Positions 12,801 through 24,800 of a stretch of DNA of 64,000 bases are shown here, one piece after another. How positions within the stretch are numbered: position 1 is the stretch's first letter; every line of letters starts with the position of its first letter. Origin of the DNA: Roseiarcus sp037446355 (lineage in GTDB: Bacteria; Pseudomonadota; Alphaproteobacteria; Rhizobiales; Beijerinckiaceae); NCBI GenBank assembly GCA_037446355.1, contig JBBIIT010000003.1:46170-110169 (forward strand). Direction: 5' to 3'. The notes under the pieces are model-generated. The model made no database searches. It worked only from the letters and a program-made list of their open reading frames with translations, and had not been told where the DNA came from. The translations under genes and the position numbers were made by a program.

Positions 12801-15800
12801 CGGTTCGCTCGCCGCGAACATGATCGACGCGACGACGCAGGCCAATATCACCGCTTCGACGCTTGGCGACGCGACGCACAATGTTGGCAAGGTGACAGTC
12901 ACCGCGGAAGACAGCTCACAAATCAACGCCACTCTTGCCGCCATCGCCGTCGCCGCCGGCATCGGCGGCCAGGACGGCACCGCCGTCGCGATCGGTCTCG
13001 GTCTCGCTTACAACGAAATCGGCGATGCGACCGGCTTCGGCGCGGGCGCGGTCTCCGCTTACATATCGGGAACGACGACTTCGGCTTCCGGCCTCGTCGA
13101 CGTTGAGGCGAAGAACGACGGTCTCATCCACGCCACCACTGTGGCGGTCAGCGCCGCGCTTTCGGGCGGCGGCACGACGGGCGTTGGCGTCGCCGCCGGG
13201 GGCGTCGCGGTGTTCAACACGGTCTCGGTGCCGGTCAGCGCCTATGTCGATGGTGGCGGAACCCATTCGCTCGCCTCCGGCGGCGTAACGGTGGCCGCGT
13301 CCGACACGGCGGACATCAAATCGCTCTCGGTCGGCGCGGCGGTCGCGCTCAGCCTCGCCGGCACGACCGGCGTCGCCGCGGCGATCGGCTTGTCCATCGC
13401 CGGCAACATCATCACGGACCCCGTCACCGCGTATATCTCCGGCGAGACTTCGCTCACGGCCTCGAATAATGCGGTCAGCGTAACCGCTAAGGAAAACGCC
13501 GCCATAAACGCCAAGTCCTACGCCGCCGCGATCGCAGGCTCGTTCGGCGGCACGACGGGAGTTTCGATCGCCGGAGGCGGCGCGACGGCGGAAAACCTGA
13601 TCGACGCCACGACGACGGCCTATATCAGCAGCTCAACGCTTACGTCCGTCGGCGCGGTCAGCGTCGCCGCGACCGACAATTCGACGATCGACGCGGAAGT
13701 CGCGGCGGCAGCGGTCAGCCTTTCGGTCGGCGGCACCACGGGCGTCGCGGTCGGCATCGGCGTCGCCTATGCGCACAATCGCATCAGCGACGGCAGCGAA
13801 TCGGGCGCCGGCGCGGTCAAGGCGTACGTCAGCGGTTCCTCGATCACCGGATCGGGCCTCCTCGACATCGAGGCCAACGCGAGCGAAACCATCACGGCCA
13901 TGACGGACGCGGCTGCGGTTACGCTGGCCGGCGGTGGAACGACCGGCGTCGCGGTTTCCGGTGCGGGCGTCGGCGACGTCAACCAAAGCAATGTCGCGAT
14001 TTCGGCCTATGTCGATGGCGGTTCGATTAGCACGGGCTCGGTCAAGGTCTACGCGTCCGACGCCTCGCAGATCCTCGCTTTCGCGGGCGCTGCGGCGTTG
14101 TCGGGCGCTGTCGGCGGGACGGGCGGCGTCGCCGTATCCGTCGGCGTTTCGGTCGCGCTGAATTCGATAATGGACCCCGTTACCGCTTATCTGAGCGGCC
14201 TTTCCTCGTTGACGACGGCCGTCAGTGGCGACATCAACGTCAACGCGTTCGAGGACGCGAAGATTCAGGCGATGTCGGTCGCGGCCTCCGCAGCGATTTC
14301 CGGCGGTGGTACGGCCGGGGTGTCCGTCGCCGCGGCCGGCGCGACAGCGCTCAACTTCATCGGGGCGCAAACGAAGGCGTACATTACCGGTCTTACGACT
14401 TCCAACATCGGCGGCGGCGTCATCGTCACCGCGAAAGATAATTCCGAGATCGACGCCATCGTCGGCGCCGTCGCGGTCGCGGCGGCGGTCGGCGGCACCG
14501 CCGGCGTCGGCGTCGCGCTCGGCGTCGCGGTCGCCTTCAACGACATCACCGACGGCAATCCGGGCGGCGTCGGTTTCGTCGACGCGCATATCGACACTTC
14601 GAGCGTCACCTCCACTGGCGTCGTCGACGTCGAAGCCACCGGACAGGAGACCATCAATGCGCTCACCGCCGCCGGATCGGCGGCGATCGGCGGTGGCGGC
14701 GCGGCGGGCGTCGGCGTCGCGGGAGCGGGCGCGGCGGGCGTCAACGCGATCACGGTCAACATCAAGGGATACGTCGGCGGCGGCTCTATCAGTTCGGGCG
14801 GCGTGACGGTTCTCGCCGAGGACACCTCGATTATTCGCTCCGAGGTCGACGCGGCCTCGCTGGCGGCGGGCGTCGGCGGCGCGGCGGGCGTCGCCGTCGC
14901 GGTCGGGATTTCCGTCGCGCTCAACAACATCAACGACAGCGTCGTCGCCGACGTCGCCGGAGTGGGTTCCCTCTCTACCGGCGGCGGGGCCGTCTCGGTC
15001 AACGCGCAAAACAGCGCGCAGATCACGACTCAGGCGGCCAGCGCGTCGGTGTCCCTGAGCGTCGGCGGCGCCGCGGGCGTCTCGGTCGCCGGCGGCGGCG
15101 CCGTCGCCAACAACGTGATCGGCATCGACACCGAAGCTTACATTTCCGGCTCGACGCTAACCTCAGTCAGCGCCGTCACGGTCGGAGCGACCGAAGGCGG
15201 AAAGATCGAGGCGCTCATCGTCGCCGTATCGGCGGCTGTCGCGGGCGGCGGCGCCGCGGGCGTCGGCGTCGCGATCGGCATTTCGTTCGCGCACAACAAC
15301 ATTTCGTCGGGCGGCCTCGTGGGCGGCGGCGCCGGCAAAGTCGAAGCCTATGTGACGGGATCGTCGATCACCGGAACCGGCGCGGTCTCTGTTAACGCAA
15401 CTTCGTCGGAAGCCATCGACGCGCTCGTCGCCGCCGGCGCCGCGGCTTTGACCGCCGGCGGCGCGGCCGGTGTCGGCGTATCGTTCGCGGGCGCGTTCGG
15501 GTTCAACGAAATCTCGATTTCCACCCGCGCCTGGGTCGACGGCGGCGGGACGCAGACGATCTCGACAACCGGGCTGAATGTTTCGGCGACGGACACCGTC
15601 CACATCACGGCCGATGTCGGCGCGGCGTCGCTGGCGCTGTCCTTCGGCGGCGCGGCGGGCGTATCGGTCACAATCGGACTTTCGATCGCGCGTAACACGA
15701 TCGCCAACGACGAGCAGGCCTACATCACTGGCGTCAATTCGCTGGCGGTCGGGACGGGCGCGCTCAGCGCCGAGGCGACCGAGAACGCGAAAATCCATGC

Positions 15801-18800
15801 CGGCGTGTTCGCAGCGTCCGTCGCCGTTGGCGGCGCTTTCGTGGGCGTAGCGGTCGCCGGCGCGGCGACCACCGCCGAAAATCTGATCAAGGCCGACGTC
15901 GAAGGCTACATCGCCAACAGCACCATCGTCAGCGCGGGCGACGTGACCGTGTTCGCGAAGGACACTTCGGAGATTCTTGCTTACACCGACGCCGCCTCGG
16001 CGGCGTTCGGCGCCGGGTTCGTCGGCGTCGGCGCCGCGGTTGGCATTTCGCTCGCCCATAACGCCATCGGCGACGGCACGACTGCCGAAACTTCGCCGGG
16101 CGTCGTCACCGCCTATATCAGCAATACCGGTGTAAGCGCTTCGGGCGCCCTTTCGGTGGAAGCCGACGCGAACGAACACATCGAGGCGCAGATCGGCTCC
16201 GTCGCCGCCGCCGCTTCGGGCGGCTTCGTCGGCGTGTCCGCAGCCGGCGCCGCCGGTTCCGCGCTGAACGATATCAAGGTCGACACGTCGAGCTACATCA
16301 GCGGCGACTCGGCGGGCGGAACGGCGCCGAAGGGCGTTTCGGCCGCGAGCGTCAGCGTCACTGGAAACGACACATCGTCGATTCTTGCTGACGTCGAGGC
16401 CGCCGCCATCACCGCCGCCGTCGGCGCGGTCGGCGTCGCGATTTCCGTCGCGGTTTCGCAAGGCACGAACCAGATCAACAACGACCTGGAATCTTACATT
16501 CTCAACGCGGGCGTCACAGCGACGGGATCTTCGATCGCCGTTTCCTCGACCGACAATTCGACCATCACGGCTAACGCGGCGGCGGCGGCGGTCGCCTTCA
16601 GCGGCGGAGTGGTGGGCGTTTCCGCCTCGGGCGGCGGCGCCGAAGCGACCAACGTCATTCTCACCAAGTCGAATGCGTATTTCTCCGGCAGTTCGCTCAC
16701 CGCAGCGCAGGACGTCACTGCCACCGCCAATTCGGCGCCCACCATAAACGCCAATGTCATCGCGGCCTCGGCGGCGGCGGTCGCGGCTTTTGCCGGCGGT
16801 TCGATTTCGCTCGGAGCCTCGGCGGCCTTCAATTACATCGGCTACACGCTCGGCGGTACGATTCAGCCGAATCAGGTTGAGGCCACCTCGACCGGATCGA
16901 GCGTCAAAGCCGGCGGCGCGTTCAACGAAACAGCGACCGACAATGCGACGATTGGCGCGAACGTCGCCGCGATTTCCGCAGCGGTCACGGCGGCGATCGG
17001 CGGCAGTCTCTCGGGCGCCGGCGCCGGCGTCAGCAACGATATTGCGGTTGACACCTACGCCACGGTTGACGGCAGCGGCGCCAACGGCATCCACGCGGCT
17101 TCGATTGATCTCAGCGCATCCGACACATCAACCATCACCGCGCTGGTGGCTTCCGCTTCGGTCGCCGCCACTCTGGTCGGCGATTCGTTCTCGATCGCGC
17201 AGTCGGTCGCCAGCAACACGATCTCGAACCAAACTGAAGCCTGGATCAACAATGCGCCCGACGTGCTTTCGACAGGGGCGACCCAGATCGATGCGACCGA
17301 AAGCGCGAACATCACGTCCACCGCCTACGCGGCGGCGCTGGCCATCGCCGGCGGCGGGCTTTCGGTCAGCGGCGGCGCCGCGGTGGCGCTGAACACCATC
17401 GGCACGACGACGGAAGCCTTCGTTCAATCGAGCACGGTCAATTCCGGCAGCCTCGATGTCGAAGCGCTGGATACGTCCATCGCGAGCGCGACGACGGGTC
17501 AGATTTCGGTGGCGGGGGGCATCATCTCCATCGCCGGCGGCGGATCGGCGGCAACCGACACCGTCACCAACGGCGTTTCCGCTTATGTCGACAGTTCGGC
17601 CGTGACCGCGAGCGGCGCGGTCACCGTGCAGGCGACTGCGCGGCCCGAAGCCTACGCGGAGGCCGATGGCATCACCGGCGGCACGCTCGGCATCGGCGCC
17701 TCGGTGGCGCTGGCGACGGTCTCGCCGACCGTCAAAGCGACCCTCGGCGGCAACATCAACGCCGGCTCGGTATCGGTCATCGCCAACGCCAGCCTGCCGA
17801 CGGACGGCAAGCAGTCGGCCTATGCGAAGGCGACCGGTTCGGTCGGCGGAACGCTTGCCGGCATCGTGGCCAGCGACGGCGAGGCCTACAACAACGCCAA
17901 TGTGACGGCGAGCATCGGGCAATTTCTCAGCCCGGCCAACGCGGCGGGAACCGTGCTCGCCGTGTCCGGCGCTCTGCTCGTGGTCGCCAATAGCAATACG
18001 CAACAGTACGCCCTGGGTTCCAACCAAGCGTTCGGCCTGATCGCGGTGGGCATCGCGAAGTCGAAGGCCCAAGCGAACAACACGACGCTCGCCACCATTG
18101 GCGCGGGCGCTCAGATCACTGCGGCTACGGCCGCCGTCAATGCCGGCGGCAACGATGACAATCAGGCCCGAGCCGAAGCCGGCAGCGGCGGAGTCGTCGG
18201 CGTCGCGGCGGTCACGCCGACGACCGTGGACAACGCCACGACGACGGCGACAGTCGGACAAGGGGCGATCGTCGCGACGACCGGCGGCAATTCCGGGTCA
18301 GCGTTCGAGATCTCGGCCAACCATGTCGCGACCGTCAACGCGACAGTCAGCGCCAGTTCCTATGGCGTTCTGTCGGGGGCGGGCGCCGTTGCCGAGAACG
18401 ATATCAATTCGACCGTCACCGATTCCATCGACGGCATCATTTCCGGACTGGCGATCACCGGAACGGCGAACAACACATTCAACAAGCCCATGCTCGGCGG
18501 GGTCGGCGACAACGTGACCGGCGACACCGGCGGCCTAGCGAGCGCCGCCGGCGGTTCGGATACAACCAACATCGCTTTCACCACCCTGATCGACGTAGGC
18601 TCGCAAGCGGTTCTGACCGTGAATGGAAGCCAGGCGAACGCCGGCGCGCTGTCCCTCAAAGCCTACAACAGCTTCCAGGGCTATGATCAAATGACGTTCA
18701 AGACCGGCGGCGCCATTTCCGGCGCGGCCGCGACGTCGACGATTCAAACCACGACCGACATCGCCAAGGTCTATATCGAGAATGGCGCGGCTTTGACCTC

Positions 18801-21800
18801 GGTCGGCCAGATTAATCTCGCCGCGCAAGGCGGCGGCAATGTCACGACCCAGGTCTATACCGACACCTACGGCGCGGTCACGGCCGCGATCGCCAACAGC
18901 AACGTATATCTGACGCCGGACAACAGCATCGTTATCGGCTCCGCCAACGCCCCTGTCGGGACGACGCTCACCGCCGCGCGCGATATAAATATCACCGCTG
19001 GCGAAGATCCCAATTTCGCGGAGGACTTTTACACGGTCAACGCGTACACCGACGCTTACGCGGGAGCCCTGATCCCTCTTAGCTCGGTCGACGCGCACGC
19101 TTATGTCACTCAGACGAACGCGATCACCATCAACTCCCGTTCGACATTGTACAGCGGCGGCAGCGTCAGCCTGCTGACAAACTATCATGTTCCTTCGCAC
19201 GCCTTCGCGCAGGCGAAGTCATCGAGCTGGGCGACCGACGTCGCGAACGCTATCAATTCGCTGACGGGCGGCGATCCGTCGAAGGAATTCAACGGTACGG
19301 GAAGTTCAACCGAATCAGGCACGGTCGAAGTCGACGGCGCCGTGCACACCGGCATTTCGCGCAACATCACCATCAATTTCACCTATTCCAGTTCGGCGAC
19401 TTCGGCGAACCCGGTCATCGTCTCCAGCAATCCGAATATCTCTTTCACCAGTCCGGTCGAGACGGAATCGTCCGGTCTGGTGACCTCCTATAATGCCATT
19501 CGCAATCAACTGGCGGACTATCAGGCGCAGCAGAGTCAGCTGGCGAAAGCCGGCACGAGCGATGCGACGATTAATCAGCAGATCGCTTTCGATCAGCAAG
19601 AGCTGTCGTCGATCCAGACGCAATTGATCGCGCAGGGGCTCGGACAATTCGACTCCAACGGCAGCTTTGTCGTCACAGAACGCATCGTGCAGGTGATCGA
19701 TCTGGCGGCGTTTACCGCGCAGGCCGGGCAGATCTATTTGTTCGGCAATCAGGTGCAGGGGTCTGGTGTGCTCGACGCTCCAATCGGCGTCAATGTCAAC
19801 ATCACCGACAACACCCGCGCCTCGTTGCAGATCGAGGGCATCACGGTTCCGCAGAATATCGGCGGCATCTATCTCGATGGCGCGTTGCTAACAGCCGCGA
19901 GCGTGGCCGCCGACAACACTTTGATCAACAACCAGAATGCGACGAGCTCCGGCGCCGCTTTCAGTAGCATCACGCTCGCGAAGCCCCCGGCGCCGCCCTC
20001 TCCCAATCAGGCGCCGAGCGCCTATGTCAACATCACCGCCCTTGCCCAACCTCTTTCGGCGAGCGACATCGCCGCTGGCGTCGTTCAACCCAGCATCATC
20101 ATCAACGGCAAGATCGACGCTTTGTTCGCGGCGCTGAGCGTCATTTCTCCCAACGACATCAACGTGACTTCGACGGGCGGCTACGACGCATATTCTGTGA
20201 ATTTCCTGTCGAAGAACAACATCACGATCAACGAAGTGCAGTTCTTCGCTTCGGGCGACCCCGCGGCGCAACTTCTGGGCACCCCGGCTGTGGGCGAAAA
20301 CGCCATTGCCGGCGGCGCGACCTATGTCAGCCAATATCAGAACACACCGCAATCGACGCAATTCAATTCGCAGACGCTCGAGATTCAATCCGAATACATC
20401 GATCTCAACGGCAACATCACCGCCGGCCAGGCCAGTCAGACGTTGACCATCAACCCGAGCGACGTCGCCGCGCAAATTCAGACGATCATCGCGGAGAAGG
20501 CCGGTTCTCCTCAGCTACTCACGCTGCCCGCGGCCGATAATCCGAACGGCGACTTCACGGTCTTCTTCGACCCGTCAAACAATAGCCTGCTGGTTGAGCC
20601 GGTCTCGGCGGCGGGCGGCCTAATCATCGTCAAAGGCCACGTCGCCAGCACTTCGACCGCCACGCTATATTCGTTCGGCTATTACGGAAACGTCACGATC
20701 AATAACAACACCGGGTACACGCTTGCCGTGAACTCGATTGACGTGTCGCAACACGGCGCGGGAATCGTCGACATCACCGACCTCAATCAAGTTCAATCGG
20801 GCACGAACAACGTGCTCGAAATGAAGTACCTGTCGACGCAAGGCGGCGGCATGACGGTGTCCTCGAATTACGTCGATCCCGTCACCGGCGTGCCGGCCGG
20901 CGCCGGCAGCGTGTCGTCGAGCGCGTCGAACAGTACACAGTTCCAACCGGAGGTGGGGCTGCGGTATAATTTCGCGGTCGTTTACGGCACCGAGACGGTG
21001 ACGAGTTCCACCTATTACGAGAGCGACTGGATCGGCGTCTTCAATCTCGGTAGCGGCACTCTGACCGCTCCGCCCGTGACGACGGTCATCCAGCAGCCGC
21101 AAGTGCTGGCGTCGAGCCTGTACTTCTATGTCGATACGGCGAGCGTCAACAAGTCGTACATATTCACTTCGACGTCGCACACGCTGACCGATTCGGGCCA
21201 GGTGGCCGGCGCCAACTGGTCCACCAGCACCTGGTATGGCAAGAAGACCTATTACCAGTCGTACACGGATACCGTTAAGACGGAGACTATCGCCGACCAT
21301 TCGATCAAGGCGGACTTGCCGATCAACATCGTGTTCACCGGCAGCGCCACGTCCGGCATAGCGATCAATTCACCGAACAGCAGCGTCATCCTTTACGGCA
21401 ATCTCGCCAATCTTACGGGCGCCACGTCGATAAGCGCAGGGGGGTCGATCACCGCGCCGAGGCCAAATACGACCATTGAAGGCGTTCAAGTCTCCCTGTC
21501 AGCGGGCGGCGCCATTGGCGTAAATGGGCAACCGATAAATGTCATCTTCGCGGGAACGTCGGGCCAGAGCCTGACGGCTTCGACAACGAACGGCGCGATC
21601 TATATCGCGACGCCGTCGGGGTCGATGCCTATCAACTCGGTGTCCGCCGGCGGCGATCAGGCGGTCAGCCTGAATTCGCACGGTGACATTCTGGTGGCGA
21701 GCGGCGGCGCCGGATCGGTCGCGGGCGGCAACGTGACGATCATCTCGGGCGGTGCCGTCGGCGCGCTCGGCGCTCCGATTAAGCTGATGGTCGGCCAGCA

Positions 21801-24800
21801 GGCGGCCGATCAACTGAACCTTAGCGCGCTCAACGACGTTTATGTCGAACAAACGTCGGGCAATCTCGCGCTGTTCGCTCTGACGTCGACCAACGGCAAC
21901 GCGTATGTCACGGTCGACAATGGCAATCTCATCAACGTCAATACGAATGTGCAGGTCGATCCGCGTACGACTGCCGAATTGCTGGCCGGTTCGTGGACCG
22001 CCCTGCAACTGACGGCCGGCACCGGCGCCGCCGACAAGATCAACTCGACCCTCACCGAATACCAAGTCGCCCAGGACGCGCAGTATAAGACTTACTGGCA
22101 GGATCGGAACGCGCTGGTCGGCGGCCAAGTTCAGCTCTCGACCCAACAGATCAGCGATTACACTGCGGCCTATACGGCGCAGGGTCAGGCCAAGGGACTT
22201 TCGGGGGCCTCGCTGACGAGTTTCGTCGCCAATGCGATCGCCACGATCCAACTGTCGATGACGCAGCAATACTATAATCTGGCGACGATCTTTGGTCCGG
22301 GCGGTTCCTACAGCCCCGGCGTCAACAATGTCTACGACGCCAACACCAAGACGACCTATTCGTCGCCTGTGGCCTACGATCCGAACACTTACGACGAGAA
22401 CTTCCAATATCTGCTCACGCAGAATGAAGTGAAGTCGTTGACCGGCAGCATAAAGGTCTGGACTCAATCCGAATTGCTGGCGGGGATCAGCGCCGGCCTC
22501 CTGCAGACCTCGCCGACGACGCTAACCGACAAGTCGGACCCGAACATCGCCGCGAAAAACATCGTCATTCGCGCCAATAACGGGAATATCGGATCGCTCG
22601 TCAATCCAGTCACGAATTTCAACGCCTCCGCGGACGTGGTGGGCTTCGTCACGGGCACGTCCATCGACGGCACGCCCGTTCAACTCGCTTTCGCCGCGGC
22701 GCAGCTCTCCGACCTAAATTTCCTCGCCGCGACGCCGTTGGCGGAGAACGTCAATTTCGTCGGCAACACGATGACGCTGACGAACGGCGCTACATGGGCG
22801 AGCCTTGGATTGAATATCCAGGACGGAAGCTCGATTTACATTGGCGGCAGCACGCTGAACGCGACGCGGAACGGTTCCTATCTCACCGTCGCAGCCGGCG
22901 GCGTCAACGGTTCGACGATCACCTTCACGAACTCTGTCTTTACGCAGAACAGCCAGAATATTCTGGTCGCGCCTGTTGTGACCAATATGCAGACGACCGA
23001 TCAGAGCACCGCCGGCGCTCTCACTAACGCGACCGTGAATTTCGGCAATGACGGCAACAGCGGCACGATCACGCTGACCTCGGGAACATGGGGGCCGAGC
23101 TACACGAAGGGCGGCGGAATCTACATCCAGTCGGCGACTGATCAGAACGCCAACGGCGCCGGCGCTTTTGTGCCAACCGGGTCGAACCCCTATTACACGA
23201 TTTCGGCGATCAGCGCGGACGACAAGACGCTCACCCTGAACTGGGGCCAGACCCTGGTTGCTGAGGGCGCCGTGAGCGTTGGTGTCGCGCCCGTGGCGAT
23301 CAACGTCGTCAGCGGCGCCCTGAACGTGAAATACGTACTCGTGTCGCAAAGCCGCGATGTCGCGATCGCCCCGGACCCCTTGAGCGGCACGATCAACGCG
23401 TCCGCGCAAGGGTTCATTTACCTGGCCTCGCAGGCCAATCTCAACCTAGGAAATGTTGTATCGACGGGCGGCGGCGACGTGCGCGTGCGCACGCAAGGCT
23501 TCCTACAAAACGACGCATCGAGCGGCGTCAACGTTCAAGGCGCGAACCTCGTCCTGGAAGCGGGCGCGAGCTATATCGGCACGAGCGCGACGCCGGTGAC
23601 CATCCAGGTCGACACAAACGGCAGCCTGACGGCGCGCGCGCAAAACGACATATACATCGACGCGCCGAATGGCGACATTCCGGTTGGCGCCATCTTCGCC
23701 GATGGCGGCGTTTCGCTCGACGCCAGCGGCTCCATCTACGATGCGATCGCGTCGAACTTCGACAAGTTACAGGCGAGCTGGCTTGAGTTGCAGGCAGGCG
23801 GGTCTATCGGCAAAGGCGCTTTCGGGACTGGCGACTTCTCCCTCGCCCAGTCGATCGCACTCGGTGCGCTGCATGTGGACATCGTCAGCTCGGCGCCCTT
23901 CGACGGCTCCAGCACGGCGGGCGCTTTGCGCGCATGGGCGCAGGGCTCGATCGACGTTATGCAGACCACGGGCGATCTCAACGTGCTCGACGCTTATGCG
24001 GCGACCGGAGACGTCATGCTCGAGGCGCAAGGGAATATTTATGGCGGCAGCCTCGTCGATCCCACCAATTTGAATTCGGCCCCCTCGGGCAACGATCTCA
24101 ACGCGTCTGTATTCGGCAACAATGTGTTCCTATACGCCGGCATTACCGCGAACGGCGTCAACGGCTTTGGCGCGATCGGCAGTGGACAGGCCGCTTTCAA
24201 TATCGTCAGTTCATTCAGCGGCGGCGCCGACAGCGGCGCCGTGTCGGCGCTCTCGGGCGGCAATTACGTCTATCTCGATGAGGTTCTGACGACGCTCGCA
24301 ACCACCAGCAATGGCGATCTGCGCCTGGAATCCGTGAGCGCGGGTTCGGCGGCGACCGCATTCGTCACTGACCCGGTCGGCAATATCCTCAACGCGCGCG
24401 GCGACAACGGCGCGATCGTCGTTTCCGGCAAGGCCGATCTCATCGCGTCGGGCAACGTCGGCGACGGCGCGCTGCGGACCAACGGGTTCACCGGCCGAAT
24501 CGTCAGCACGGCCGGGAATATCGAAGCGATCTCCGACACCGGGAACATCTATCTGTGGAACATCGGCGCGCTGATTGTCGGCGGGGTCGTCAGTCCGGCC
24601 GTGGATCCCTATGCGCTCTATGCGCCCAAAGGATCGATCGATATCCAGACTTCGAGCCCGCTCGAAATCAGCCAGGATGTGCTGGCGTACGGGTCGATCA
24701 TCAAAGCGGCCGGCAACGCGACCGATACCGGATCCAGCGTAACCGACTCGAACCTGACGGTCGACGCGGGCGTGACCGTTAGCTCGCAGACATCTTCCGT

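Noticed and set aside
15163..17094. Long antisense open frame (643 codons) inside the giant gene, with similar ones at 7273-9117, 27613-29343 and 29692-31440
   Set aside because: They are mirror images of GC-rich repeat codons, rich in Arg and Asp, with no recognisable domain and no ribosome site; they are shadows of the sense gene.
3300..17565. Regular spacing reminiscent of a CRISPR or satellite array
   Set aside because: The period stays in frame, the copies are diverged at DNA level and encode conserved protein motifs, so it is a protein repeat.
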